From Georgenia thermotolerans (GTDB lineage: Bacteria > Actinomycetota > Actinomycetes > Actinomycetales > Actinomycetaceae): a stretch of 64,000 nucleotides of DNA. This document shows positions 7,663 to 16,530 of this stretch, one piece after another. The stretch is from positions 41,730 through 105,729 of the forward strand of contig NZ_VUKF01000011.1 of the NCBI RefSeq assembly GCF_009193185.1, in the 5' to 3' direction. Position numbers and translations under genes: made by a program. The notes below the pieces were generated by a model. That model was not told where the DNA came from. It saw nothing but the letters and a program-made list of their open reading frames with translations, and did not search any database. Every line of letters starts with the position of its first letter. The first letter of the stretch is position 1.

Positions 7663-9894
7663 ATGATCGACGCTGTCGACCCGTTCATCGGGACCGAGCC
7701 GACCGACCTGCCCGCGCCCGTCGGGCTGGCGGCGACGTGGTGGTCGCCCAAGCCGCAGATCGGCAACACCCATCCCGGCGCTACCTTCCCGCTGGGCATG
7801 GTCTCCGCCTGTGCCTACTCCGGCGCCTACCCCACCGGCTACGGCCGCTACGACCTGAGCACCGAGGGGGTGCCGGCCCCGATCCACGACCGCCAGCTTG
7901 CCTCGGGCCTCGCCCACTTCCAGCAGTCCGGCACCGGGGCGATCCGCAAGTACTACAACTACTTCCGCGTCTCGCCGATGCTCGAGCCGCTCGACGCCCT
8001 GGGCACCTCCTGGGCGCTGCACGACGAGGAGGCCGCGCCGGGCTGGTACGCCGCGACGCTGGACACCGGCATCCGATGCGAGGTCACGGTGGGTCCCAAG
8101 AGCGCCGTGCACCGCTACACCTTCCCCCGCCACCGCGACGCCCGGCTCGTCGTCGACTTCTCCCACGGCGGCCTGGAGATCCCCTTCGGCAGCACCGTCC
8201 CGCTGCGCGCGTACCTGCAGTCCGTCGCTCCCGGGGCGGCCCAGGGCGAGATCGTCGTCGAGGGCGCGCCGCTCGCCGTCCACGTCGAGTGCGACGCCGA
8301 CCAGTGGCGCCAGCTGCTGTGGTACGACCGGCGGCTCATGCCCGGCGGCACCCGGCTCGACTTCGATTCCATCCGCCCCACCACCCTGCGCCCGTTCGGC
8401 CTGATGTGGGCCGGCCCCACCAGGGCCGGGCAGAGCGTGGAGCTGCGCTTCGGCTTCTCCCTGCGCGGGCCCGAGCAGGCCCGCGAGAACCTCTACCGCG
8501 ACTGCGGGCCCGGGCCCACCAGCTTCGCCGCCCGCCGGGAGGCGACGACGCGCACCTGGCGCGAGCACCTCGACCTCGTGCGGGTCGACGCCCCCACCCC
8601 CGAGCGCAAGACCGTGTTCTCCACGGCCCTGTACCACTCGCTGATCAAGCCGTGCCTGGCGCCGGCGGAGAGCCCGTTCTGGCCCGGCCCGGGCCCGTTC
8701 GCGTTCGACGTCAGCACCATGTGGGACATCTACCGCACGCAGCTGCCGCTGCTGACCACGCTGGTGCCCGAGCGCGCCGTCGAGCTGGCCCGGGCGCTGC
8801 TGACCGTCTGCGAGGAGGAGGGGAACCTGCCCATCGGCTACCGGATGGCCAAGGGTGCCGACCGGTTCAGCCGCCAGGGCAGCGCGCTGGCGCACACCCT
8901 GCTCGCCGACCTGTGCGAGCTAGGACTGCCCGGCATCGACTGGGACTGGGCCCTGGCGCTGATGCACATCGACCTGCGCCGCGACTACGGCGAGGACTTC
9001 CTCCTGCGCGGCCTGGCCCACCCGGTCAGCCACACCCTCGACCTGGCCATGGGGTACTGGTGCACCGCGAAGGTGGCGCGCCACGTGGGCGACGGCACGC
9101 TGGCGGAGGAGCTCGAGCGCCTCGCCGACCGCTGGGTCAACGCCTTCGACCCCGCCACCGGGCTGCTGCGGGACTCGACCTTCTACGAGGGCGGGCGGTG
9201 GAACTACTCCTTCCGGCTCGTGCACGACATGGCCGCCCGCATCGGCCTGACCGGCGGTGACGCGGCGTTCGTCGGCCTCCTCGACCGGTTCTTCGGGTTC
9301 GGGGCGGAGCCGGTGGCGCTGCCCGGCGTCCACCCCGGCGCCGAGGAGCTCGCCCGCGGCTACGCCCTGGACCGGTTCGAGGGGCTCAACAACGAACCGG
9401 ACATGGAGGCCCCGTGGGCCTACCAGTACGCCGGCCGCCCGGACCGGACGGCGGAGGTGGTCCACGCCGTCGTCCACCAGCGCTTCGGCACCGGCCGCGG
9501 CGGCCTGCCCGGCAACGACGACTCCGGCGGGCTGAGCTCGTGGTACGTGTGGGCCTCGCTGGGGCTGTTCCCGGTGGCGGGCCAGAACCTCGTCCTGCTC
9601 AACGCTCCGGCGCACGAGCACGCCGAGATCACCATCGGCCCGGAGGTGCTCAGCATCGACACGACCGGCTTCGTCCCGCCCGAGCGTGGCGGGCCGGCGC
9701 AGTACGTGCGCGCCGCGCGCCTGGACGGCGCCCCGCTCGAGCGCAGCTGGCTCACCGCGGCCGAGCTGCGCCGCGGCGGCCGGCTCGAGCTCGAGCTCGG
9801 GCCCACCCCGACCGGTTGGGGATCGACGCCGCGCCCGCCGTCCCACCCCGGCAGAATCACCCCGACCACCCCAGCACCGGAGGTACCCGCGTGA
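7663..9894 (+). CDS. Glycoside hydrolase family 92 (alpha-mannosidase-like)
   Basis: A 743-residue protein of family GH92, whose known members are calcium-dependent exo-acting alpha-mannosidases. It starts with VDPFIGTE and carries GNTHPGATFPLGMV, TMWDIYRTQLPLL, NNEPDMEAPWAYQY (residues 576-589) and GNDDSGGLSSWYVW (617-630). The last two motifs hold the family's acidic catalytic residues. No signal peptide or lipobox is visible, so the enzyme looks cytoplasmic, which is unusual for a family best known from secreted enzymes. AGAGGGGGGC precedes the ATG at 7663. Its stop overlaps the GTG start of the glycosyltransferase gene, so the two are coupled. Confidence 0.9.
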   Translation: MIDAVDPFIGTEPTDLPAPVGLAATWWSPKPQIGNTHPGATFPLGMVSACAYSGAYPTGYGRYDLSTEGVPAPIHDRQLASGLAHFQQSGTGAIRKYYNYFRVSPMLEPLDALGTSWALHDEEAAPGWYAATLDTGIRCEVTVGPKSAVHRYTFPRHRDARLVVDFSHGGLEIPFGSTVPLRAYLQSVAPGAAQGEIVVEGAPLAVHVECDADQWRQLLWYDRRLMPGGTRLDFDSIRPTTLRPFGLMWAGPTRAGQSVELRFGFSLRGPEQARENLYRDCGPGPTSFAARREATTRTWREHLDLVRVDAPTPERKTVFSTALYHSLIKPCLAPAESPFWPGPGPFAFDVSTMWDIYRTQLPLLTTLVPERAVELARALLTVCEEEGNLPIGYRMAKGADRFSRQGSALAHTLLADLCELGLPGIDWDWALALMHIDLRRDYGEDFLLRGLAHPVSHTLDLAMGYWCTAKVARHVGDGTLAEELERLADRWVNAFDPATGLLRDSTFYEGGRWNYSFRLVHDMAARIGLTGGDAAFVGLLDRFFGFGAEPVALPGVHPGAEELARGYALDRFEGLNNEPDMEAPWAYQYAGRPDRTAEVVHAVVHQRFGTGRGGLPGNDDSGGLSSWYVWASLGLFPVAGQNLVLLNAPAHEHAEITIGPEVLSIDTTGFVPPERGGPAQYVRAARLDGAPLERSWLTAAELRRGGRLELELGPTPTGWGSTPRPPSHPGRITPTTPAPEVPA

Positions 9895-11177
9895 CCCAGC
9901 CCGACCGCCGCCTCGTGATCGTCGTGCGCGCCGACCCCGTCATCTGCGGTCACTCCGGCGAGGCCCGCAACCTCGCCGAGGCGGCCCTGGACCGCGGGTT
10001 CGACGAGGTGCGCATCATCACCTGGCCCCTCGACCGGCTCGAGGCGGCCGGGCTGCCGCTCAAGCCGCTGGACCGGGTACTGCCCTACCGGGAGGGCATC
10101 GTCGTCGAACGGCCCGCCCCGGTCGGGGACTACAAGGTGCCCGACGGGCGCTACCTCGCCGGTCTCACCGGCCGCCTCGTCGAGCTCTTCACCGACGGCG
10201 TGCCCACGGTGTGCCTGTCGCTCTACCTCAGCCCGCACACGGTCGCCGTCGCCGACGCCGTCCGGGTCGCCCGCGACACCGGGCTGCCGGTCGACGTCAC
10301 GACGATCGCCGAGGCGGTCGGCTCCGACGTGACGAACGTGGTCCGCGCGTGCGTGGAGGAGGACCGCTTCGGTGCCGCGGCGCACGTGCTCTCGAGCTAC
10401 CTCAGCCAGGACGTGTGCCTGGCCGTCTCGGAGTACACCCGCGACCTCATCGTGGCCGAGGCCGCCCAGATCGACGCCCGGCACGGCACCGACTTCGCCC
10501 GCCGCTGCCGCGAGCGCATCGGCATCTCCTACCCCGCCATCGACACGGCCGCCTACCTCGACCTCGACGGCGGCGAGCTCGACGCGCACCTGGCCCGCCG
10601 TGGCCTGGAGGCGGGCGGCTACGTGCTGTTCCTCTCCCGCCTCGCCCACGCCAAGGGCGTCGACGATCTCATCGCCGGCTTCGCCCGCAGCCGCACCCGC
10701 GACCACGCCTGGCTCGTCATCGCCGGGCGGGGCCCCGACGCGGCCGCGCTGCGCGAGGCGGCGGTGGCCTCCGGGGCGGCCGAGCGCATCACCTTCCTCG
10801 ACGACGTCTCGGACGAGGAGAAGCCCTACCTCATGGCCGGCAGCGCCGCCTACGTGCTGCCGAGCAAGCCGCGGCCGGAGTTCGTCGAGACGTTCGGCAT
10901 CGCCCTGGTCGAGAAGATGCTCGCCGGCGGCGGGCCGGTCATCACCACCGACACCGGCGGCATCGGCGAGGCGGTCGGGGACTGCGCGCTCATCGTGCCG
11001 GTGGAGGACCCCGACGCCGTCGCCGCGGCCCTCGACCGGGCCGTGCTCGACCTCTCCCCCGGCGAGCGGGCGGCCTGGGAACGGCGGGCCCGGGCCCACG
11101 CCCTGCAGTTCGACCGCGCCGAGGTCTTCGACCGGATGTTCGCGCGGCTGCCGCAGGTGGTGGCCGAGGTCGGCTGA
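9891..11177 (+). CDS. Glycosyltransferase, GT4 type
   Basis: A 428-residue retaining glycosyltransferase with two Rossmann-like domains. The C-terminal half has the GT4 pattern: VLFLSRLAHAKGVDDLIAGF, LVIAGRGPD, and the nucleotide-sugar site PEFVETFGIALVEKMLAGG. Acceptor and donor are unknown. The GTG at 9891 lies in a GTGA overlap with the GH92 stop codon and has GGAGG eight bases ahead. Coupling to an apparently intracellular mannosidase-like enzyme suggests that both act on the same sugar conjugate. A strong terminator follows. Confidence 0.87.
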   Translation: MTQPDRRLVIVVRADPVICGHSGEARNLAEAALDRGFDEVRIITWPLDRLEAAGLPLKPLDRVLPYREGIVVERPAPVGDYKVPDGRYLAGLTGRLVELFTDGVPTVCLSLYLSPHTVAVADAVRVARDTGLPVDVTTIAEAVGSDVTNVVRACVEEDRFGAAAHVLSSYLSQDVCLAVSEYTRDLIVAEAAQIDARHGTDFARRCRERIGISYPAIDTAAYLDLDGGELDAHLARRGLEAGGYVLFLSRLAHAKGVDDLIAGFARSRTRDHAWLVIAGRGPDAAALREAAVASGAAERITFLDDVSDEEKPYLMAGSAAYVLPSKPRPEFVETFGIALVEKMLAGGGPVITTDTGGIGEAVGDCALIVPVEDPDAVAAALDRAVLDLSPGERAAWERRARAHALQFDRAEVFDRMFARLPQVVAEVG

Positions 11178-11196
11178 GAGCAGCGTCTCTCCACCG

Positions 11197-11223
11197 GGGC
11201 GCCCGCCCGTGTGGCGGGCGCCC
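11197..11223 (+). terminator. Terminator after the glycosyltransferase gene
   Basis: An 11-bp perfect stem (GGGCGCCCGCC with its complement) closes a 5-base loop, 20 bases past the stop. It separates the GH92-GT operon from the riboswitch-controlled gene. Confidence 0.75.
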
Positions 11224-11235
11224 GAAACGTCCCGG

Positions 11236-11358
11236 TACTCTCGACGGCGGAGGGGAGTATTCCCACTCGGTGGCAGCCGTCAGCACAGCGGGTGATGACG
11301 TCCGCTCGGCGCCACCAGTCCCACGGCCGATGGGCCGCGCGGGGCGGAAGAGACCTCC
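11236..11358 (+). promoter_or_regulatory. yybP-ykoY-type (manganese) riboswitch with -10 box
   Basis: The leader starts after a TACTCT -10 box (11236-11241). It contains the conserved GGGGAGTA loop sequence (11252-11259) and the late GGAAGAGACC element (11346-11355), the two most conserved parts of the yybP-ykoY aptamer that senses Mn2+. P1 would pair GGAGG (11249-11253) with CCTCC (11354-11358). A TerC-family gene directly downstream is the classic partner of this class. The assignment rests on recalled consensus and was not run through a covariance model. Confidence 0.75.
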
Positions 11359-11387
11359 GGTACCTGATCGACCCGACGTACCGGAGG
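11354..11387 (+). promoter_or_regulatory. Ribosome-binding-site hairpin, riboswitch expression platform
   Basis: CCTCCGGTAC (11354-11363) is perfectly complementary to GTACCGGAGG (11378-11387), giving a 10-bp stem with a 14-base loop. The right arm contains the Shine-Dalgarno sequence of the TTG start at 11393. The left arm begins with the same CCTCC that closes aptamer helix P1. The two structures exclude each other, so ligand binding should free the ribosome binding site. Confidence 0.7.
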
Positions 11388-11392
11388 ATCTG

Positions 11393-12433
11393 TTGGACGT
11401 TTCCGCGCTCGCCTGGATCGTGCTCGGCGGCATCATCGTCGCGATGATCGCCGTCGACCTCATGGGACACGTGCGCAAGCCGCACGCGCCCAGCCTCAAG
11501 GAGGCGACCTGGTGGTCGCTCGCCTACATCGCCATGGCCGTCGTGTTCGGCTTCATCGTCTGGGCCGCCTGGGGCTCGGGCTACGCCGGGGAGTACTTCG
11601 CCGGCTACGTCACCGAGAAGAGCCTCTCGGTGGACAACCTGTTCGTCTTCGTCATCATCATGGCGGCGTTCAAGGTCCCGCGGGAGCACCAGCAGAAGGT
11701 GCTCATGTGGGGCATCATCATGGCCCTGGTCATGCGCGGCGTCTTCATCGCCGTCGGCGCGGCGGTCATCAGCGAGTTCGCCTGGGTCTTCTACCTCTTC
11801 GGCGCGTTCCTCATCTACACCGCCTACGCCCAGGCCAGGCAGGGCGTCGAGAAGCCCGAGCACCACAACGCGGACGAGTATCACGAGAACGCCCTGGTGC
11901 GCGGCGTGCGCCGCATCTTCCCCGTCACCGACGGCTACGAGGGCGGCAAGCTCTTCCACCGCGAGGACGGCAAGCGGTACCTCACGCCGCTGCTCATCAC
12001 CATCCTCGCCATCGGCACCGCCGACCTGATGTTCGCCGTCGACTCCATCCCGGCGATCTTCGGCCTCACCCAGGAGCCGTACCTGGTCTTCGCCGCGAAC
12101 GCGTTCTCGCTGCTCGGCCTGCGTCAGCTGTACTTCCTCATCGACGGCCTGCTCGACCGGCTCGTCTACCTCCACTACGGCCTCGCCGCGATCCTCGGCT
12201 TCATCGGGGTCAAGCTCGTCATCCACGCCCTGCACGAGAACGAGGTGCCGTTCATCAACGGCGGCGAGCCCTGGCACGGGCTGCCCGAGCCGACCATCGC
12301 CGTCTCGCTGGGCTGGATCGTCGGCGTCCTGGCGGTGACGGTCGTGGCGAGCATCTGGAAGAACAAGAAGGACGCCCGGCTCGCGGCCTCTAGCGCCACG
12401 GGAGCCCAGGAGGTCGAGCACGCCGAGCGCTGA
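11393..12433 (+). CDS. TerC-family integral membrane protein (putative Mn exporter)
   Basis: A 346-residue membrane protein of the TerC/Alx family with about eight hydrophobic segments. Family hallmarks are KSLSVDNLFVFVIIMAAF near residues 76-93 and IGTADLMFAVDSIPAIFGLT near 205-225, with acidic residues inside the membrane. Members have been linked to manganese export and metal homeostasis. The start is TTG at 11393, chosen because GGAGG lies six bases ahead and the first residues then match the family N-terminus. The riboswitch and hairpin in front indicate translational induction by Mn2+. Confidence 0.87.
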   Translation: MDVSALAWIVLGGIIVAMIAVDLMGHVRKPHAPSLKEATWWSLAYIAMAVVFGFIVWAAWGSGYAGEYFAGYVTEKSLSVDNLFVFVIIMAAFKVPREHQQKVLMWGIIMALVMRGVFIAVGAAVISEFAWVFYLFGAFLIYTAYAQARQGVEKPEHHNADEYHENALVRGVRRIFPVTDGYEGGKLFHREDGKRYLTPLLITILAIGTADLMFAVDSIPAIFGLTQEPYLVFAANAFSLLGLRQLYFLIDGLLDRLVYLHYGLAAILGFIGVKLVIHALHENEVPFINGGEPWHGLPEPTIAVSLGWIVGVLAVTVVASIWKNKKDARLAASSATGAQEVEHAER

Positions 12434-12491
12434 GCCGCTCGAGCCGCGGCGCAGGGCCGGTCCGTCCGACCCCCGGCCCGTCGGCCACGAG

Positions 12492-12515
12492 GGCCGCCTC
12501 CCCCGGGAGGCGGCC
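12492..12515 (+). terminator. Terminator after the TerC-family gene
   Basis: A 10-bp stem (GGCCGCCTCC with its complement) around a 4-base loop, 58 bases past the stop codon. Confidence 0.65.
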
Positions 12516-12528
12516 GTCGTCGTCGGCC

Positions 12529-12575
12529 GTCAACCAAGGGTTGACGACCCCTGATCGTCAACCTACGGTTGACGC
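12529..12575 (+). promoter_or_regulatory. Leaderless promoter overlapped by two operator palindromes
   Basis: Two 17-base palindromes of the form GTCAACCnnnGGTTGAC lie at 12529-12545 and 12557-12573, with centres 28 bases apart. TTGACG (12541-12546), a 17-base spacer and TACGGT (12564-12569) form a good promoter, and the start point would fall on the A of the ATG at 12576. The palindromes cover both promoter boxes, so a bound dimer pair would block transcription. Confidence 0.7.
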
Positions 12576-13265
12576 ATGACGACACCCCACGTGCGCCTCG
12601 ACGACCTCATCGGTGCCATCGACTCCACCGAGGACGCCCCGCTGGACCGGCTCAGCCGGGCCGTCGCCCTGGCCGAGCACCTCGACGAGGTGGCGGACTC
12701 CCTCATCGGCCACTTCGTCGACCAGGCCCGCCGCTCCGGCGCGTCGTGGTCGGAGATCGGGCGCAGCATGGGGGTGACCAAGCAGGCCGCCCAGAAGCGC
12801 TTCGTGGACCGCAACGGCCCCGGCCCCCTCGACCCCAGCCAGGGCTTCAGCCGGTTCACCGACGAGGCCCGGGCCGCCGTCGTCGCCGCCCAGGAGCGCG
12901 CCCGCGAGGCCGGCAACGCCGCCATCGGCGTGCCCCACCTCGTGCTCGGCCTCCTCGGGGACCCCGCGGGCACCGCCGCGCGCGCCATCACGGCCCAGGG
13001 GGTCGCGATCGAGGACGTCGCCAGGACGGCGACGGCCACCCTGCCGCCCGCGGCGGACGCGGTGCCGGACATCATCCCCTTCGATGCACACGCCCGCGCC
13101 GCCCTCGAGCGCACCTTCGCCGAGGCCCAGCGCCTCGGCGCGGAGGCCGTGGGCGGGGAGCACCTCCTACTCGCGGTCCTCCTCGTCGAGGACGGCACGG
13201 GGGTGCTGGCCGGGCTGGGCGTGAGGCCCGAGGCCGTCGAGGCCTTCGTCGCCGCCGAGCGATGA
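12576..13265 (+). CDS. HTH protein with Clp N-terminal repeats, probable autorepressor
   Basis: A 229-residue protein. Residues 1-50 are helical, and residues 56-76 (ASWSEIGRSMGVTKQAAQKRF) form a clear helix-turn-helix. From residue 92 there are two Clp-N repeats (FSRFTDEARAAVVAAQERA and the LERTFAEAQRLGAEAVGGEH region) like those of ClpA/ClpC, but no AAA+ ATPase domain. It could act as a regulator or as an adaptor of Clp proteolysis; only the DNA-binding part is visible as such. Two palindromes sit on its own leaderless promoter, which suggests self-repression. Confidence 0.8.
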   Translation: MTTPHVRLDDLIGAIDSTEDAPLDRLSRAVALAEHLDEVADSLIGHFVDQARRSGASWSEIGRSMGVTKQAAQKRFVDRNGPGPLDPSQGFSRFTDEARAAVVAAQERAREAGNAAIGVPHLVLGLLGDPAGTAARAITAQGVAIEDVARTATATLPPAADAVPDIIPFDAHARAALERTFAEAQRLGAEAVGGEHLLLAVLLVEDGTGVLAGLGVRPEAVEAFVAAER

Positions 13266-13272
13266 TCGCGCA

Positions 13273-13320
13273 CCGCACCCGGCGCGGGGACCCCTCACCA
13301 GGGTCCCGCGCCGGGTGCGG
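13273..13320. terminator. Bidirectional terminator between converging genes
   Basis: A 20-bp stem with a single bulged G (CCGCACCCGGCGCGGG arm) and a 7-base loop, between the converging Clp-N and NCS1 permease genes. Confidence 0.75.
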
Positions 13321-13339
13321 CGGCTCCCGCGGCAGCCGG

Positions 13340-14884
13340 TCAGGCGAGCGGTTCCGCGGTGCCGGTGGCGTCCGCCACCGGCGTGGCGGCCCGCACCGCC
13401 GGGCCGGGCCGGGCCGGCGCGCGGTAAGCGGCCGTCACGTCGGCGACGATGACGTCCTCGGTGTACTTCGCCGCGACGATCGGGCCGAGGACGGCGTAGA
13501 CGGCCGCGGCGGCGACACCGCCGGCGAGCCAGCTCAGGTCGACCCCACCCAGCGCCGTGGCGACCGGCCCCCGGAAGACCGGGAGGACGCCGTACATGAA
13601 CAGCCAGGTGCAGAACACCCCGACGAAGAAGGCCACGTAGGCGGCCCAGTTCAGGTCCGGCAGGCGCCGGGTGCCCGGCGCGTCGAAGAGCCGGTCCACC
13701 CGCACCGCCTGGCGCTCGATGCGGTAGTAGTGCACGAGCATGATGCCGCCCCAGGTGGCGACCCAGGCGACCAGCCCGATCAGCCAGGAGTCGAGGACCG
13801 CGGCGAAGTTCTCCTGGAAGATGAAGAAGATGACCACGAGCATGGCCAGCACGCCGACCAGGACGCTGAGCGTGCGGCGCGGGATCTTGATGTCCAGGGC
13901 CTGGGTGGCCACCGAGAACGTGTAGATGTTGAGGATGTTCGTGGCGATGGGGCCGTGGAGGACGAGCAGCAGGACCGGGACGGCGAGCGCGCCGAAGTTC
14001 TCGACGATCAGCTGGCCCGGGTCGACCGTGCCGTTCTTCGTGGCCAGCGTGGCCCCGAGCACGCCGAGCCACACGACGGGGACGAACTGCCCCAGGGTGC
14101 TGGCCAGGTACAGCTTCCGGCGCGGCATGGAGGTGGAGACGAAGCGGGAGTAGTCGGCCGCGTAGGTGAACCAGGTGATCCCCCAGCCGATGCCGATGGC
14201 CGTCATGATGGCGGTCATCGCGGCCAGCCGCTCGCCGCCGGCGAGGACGGCGCCGGAGGGCCCGGCGTAGGACCAGTCGATGTCGAGGAAGAACCACGCG
14301 ACCACGGACATCAGCACGAGGATCGCGATGGTCGGCGGCACGGTCCACCGCTCGAAGGCCGCGATCGCGCGGTATCCGCGCCAGGAGATCGCCACCTGGA
14401 CGGCCATGAGGAACGCCGCGACCAGGATCCGGGCGGGATAGTTCGCGGCGGTCGGGTCGACGACGCCGAGCTTGCCCAGCAGCGCCATGACGAGGTCGAG
14501 GATGATCCAGGTGTTGACGGCGCACCAGCCGATGGACAGCGCGCCCTGGATGCAGGCGGGCAGGTAGTTGCCGCGCCGGCCAAAGGCCGCCCGGGACAGC
14601 ACCATCCCGGTCACGCCGGTCTTCTGCCCCATGAGGACGAAGAGGCCGAAGATCGCCATTCCGATGAGGTTCCCGAGGATCAGGACGGTCAGCGTGTCGG
14701 CCAGCCCCAGGCCGAGGCCGACGCCGAGGGCGCCCAGGACCCAGTTGATCGGCGCGATGTTGGCGCCGCACCAGATCCAGAACTGTCCGGACACCTTGGT
14801 CGTGCGGGCGCCCTCGGGGATGGGCTGGAGCTGTTGCTCGAGATCGTGGACGGATGCCGAGTCGTGCGAAGACGTCGTCGTCAT
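13340..14884 (-). CDS. NCS1-family nucleobase/cytosine permease
   Basis: A 514-residue transporter with about twelve hydrophobic segments. WCGANIAPINWVLGALG near residues 38-54 is the NCS1 family signature in the first helix, and TWFTYAADYSRF near residue 240 is also typical. Members bring in cytosine, purines, allantoin, hydantoins or related compounds by cation symport. The ATG at 14884 has GAAGGG ahead of it; a longer in-frame start at 14980 is less likely. It is divergent from a PucR-type regulator, so purine or allantoin use is the natural guess, but the substrate is not shown. Confidence 0.9.
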   Translation of the reverse strand: MTTTSSHDSASVHDLEQQLQPIPEGARTTKVSGQFWIWCGANIAPINWVLGALGVGLGLGLADTLTVLILGNLIGMAIFGLFVLMGQKTGVTGMVLSRAAFGRRGNYLPACIQGALSIGWCAVNTWIILDLVMALLGKLGVVDPTAANYPARILVAAFLMAVQVAISWRGYRAIAAFERWTVPPTIAILVLMSVVAWFFLDIDWSYAGPSGAVLAGGERLAAMTAIMTAIGIGWGITWFTYAADYSRFVSTSMPRRKLYLASTLGQFVPVVWLGVLGATLATKNGTVDPGQLIVENFGALAVPVLLLVLHGPIATNILNIYTFSVATQALDIKIPRRTLSVLVGVLAMLVVIFFIFQENFAAVLDSWLIGLVAWVATWGGIMLVHYYRIERQAVRVDRLFDAPGTRRLPDLNWAAYVAFFVGVFCTWLFMYGVLPVFRGPVATALGGVDLSWLAGGVAAAAVYAVLGPIVAAKYTEDVIVADVTAAYRAPARPGPAVRAATPVADATGTAEPLA

Positions 14885-14915
14885 GGCGCAGCCCTTCGGG
14901 GAGAGTGATCGAGAC

Positions 14916-14950
14916 GTGCGCAGAATCGTGCGCGTTGTGAACCAGCGCAC
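14916..14950. promoter_or_regulatory. Candidate operator between permease and PucR genes
   Basis: GTGCGC occurs at 14916-14921 and 14928-14933, and its complement GCGCAC at 14945-14950, giving an inverted repeat with an 11-base gap inside the 116-base divergent spacer. This is a plausible PucR binding site. Confidence 0.4.
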
Positions 14951-15000
14951 ACAAGACGCACACTGTCCCCCATGAATCACCGCATGGCTGACATTTCGTC

Positions 15001-16530
15001 ATGGCACTGACGCTGGAGGCCGTGCTACGGCACCCCAGTCTCGCGCGCGGCGAGCCCCGGGTGGTCGCCGGTGCCGCCGGCCTGCAGCGCCGCGTCCGAT
15101 GGATCCACTCCAGCGAGGTCCTCGAGATCGCCGCCCTGCTGCGCGGCGGCGAGCTGCTGCTCACCGGCGGGGAGATGCTCGGGGCAGCATCGGAGGAGGA
15201 CCAGCGGCGGTACGTGCGCGAGCTGGCCGCGCGGCGGGTCGCCGGCGTGGGCATCGAGACGGCCCGCAGCCTGCCGGCGGTGCCGCCGCCGCTCCTGGCC
15301 GAGGCCGAGCGTCTGGGCTTTCCGGTGGTCGAGCTCCGACGGCGCATCCCCTTCGTCGACGTGGCCGAGGCGGTCAACGCCGAGCTGGTCAACGCCTCGG
15401 TCGTCCGGCTGCGCTTCGGCGGCGAGCTCGCGCACGCGTTGTCCGCGCTGCTCACGCACGGCGGCGACGCGCACGCGCTGCTGGACCTGGTCGTCCGGCG
15501 CACCGGCGCCGCGGCCGCCCTCTACGACAGCCGCGGTGCGCTGATGCTCCAGCTGCCCCAGGAGGACGGCGAGGCGGGCGGCCCGGCGCCGTCGCCCGCC
15601 GCGGGGCTGACGCCGTCGCCCGGGGGCCTCACGTCGCGCATCACCGTGCGGGGTGCGCACGCCGCCACCCTCGTGCTCACCCCCGGCCCGGACAGCGACC
15701 CCGACCTCCTCGGTGTCGTCGGCGAGCACGCCAGCGAGGCGCTCGGGCTGGCGCTGCTGCGCAGCCGCCCGCCGTCCACCCGCGACCTGGCCGGCAGCGA
15801 GCTCGCGCGGCTGGCGACGGCCGGGCCGCAGGAGCGCGGCCGCCTGACCCAGCTCGCCCAGATCCTGGCCATCGATCCGGCGAACCCGGTCGTGGCAGTC
15901 GCGCTCGTCACCGCCGCCACGAGCACCGGCCTGCCCGGCCTCGACGCGCTCCTCCAGCGCCACGGGCGCGTCGCGATGGACGCCTCCGAGACGCAGGTGC
16001 GCATCGTGCTGTCGTTCGCCGACCGGCGCCACGCGGCCCACAGCCGGCACGAGCTCGCCGACCGCCTCGCGGCCTGGGCCCAGGATCTCGAGGCGGTGGG
16101 CGTCGGCGTCGGCCCCGTCGTCCCGGACCTGGCGTCGGTGGCGACCTCGATGGAGGCGGCCGAGGCGGCGGTGCGGGACCGGGCCACCTACGGCCCCGGC
16201 TGGGCGGTCGACGCGACCACCGCCGCCGTCGAGCACCTGCTCGACGCGCCGGACCTCCGCGCCCGCCGCGAGCTGTTCGTCCGCGGCCAGCTGGCGATGC
16301 TGCTGGCGCTGCGCCCGGTCGAGGGCGAGACGCTCATGCACACGCTGGAGACCTACTTCGACTGCGGGTGCAACAAGACCCGGACGGCGGAGCTGCTCCA
16401 CCTGCAGCGCCAGTCGCTCTACGGGCGGCTGGAGCGCGCGTTCGGGCTGCTCGGCGGCGACCCGACGGGGACGGACCGGGCGCTGCCCCTGCACCTGGCC
16501 CTGCGCCTGCGTCAGCGCCTGAGCAGTTGA
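15001..16530 (+). CDS. PucR-family transcriptional regulator
   Basis: A 509-residue regulator. The N-terminal PucR domain (about residues 1-140) starts with MALTLEAVLRHPSL and contains RRVRWIHSSEVLE and the GGELLLTGGEML strand. A GGDEF-like middle domain spans roughly 260-400. The C-terminal helix-turn-helix is CNKTRTAELLHLQRQSLYGR near residue 460. Relatives sense purine-catabolism intermediates or other small molecules. It is transcribed divergently from the NCS1 permease gene, its likely target. The ATG at 15001 has no visible Shine-Dalgarno sequence. Confidence 0.9.
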   Translation: MALTLEAVLRHPSLARGEPRVVAGAAGLQRRVRWIHSSEVLEIAALLRGGELLLTGGEMLGAASEEDQRRYVRELAARRVAGVGIETARSLPAVPPPLLAEAERLGFPVVELRRRIPFVDVAEAVNAELVNASVVRLRFGGELAHALSALLTHGGDAHALLDLVVRRTGAAAALYDSRGALMLQLPQEDGEAGGPAPSPAAGLTPSPGGLTSRITVRGAHAATLVLTPGPDSDPDLLGVVGEHASEALGLALLRSRPPSTRDLAGSELARLATAGPQERGRLTQLAQILAIDPANPVVAVALVTAATSTGLPGLDALLQRHGRVAMDASETQVRIVLSFADRRHAAHSRHELADRLAAWAQDLEAVGVGVGPVVPDLASVATSMEAAEAAVRDRATYGPGWAVDATTAAVEHLLDAPDLRARRELFVRGQLAMLLALRPVEGETLMHTLETYFDCGCNKTRTAELLHLQRQSLYGRLERAFGLLGGDPTGTDRALPLHLALRLRQRLSS

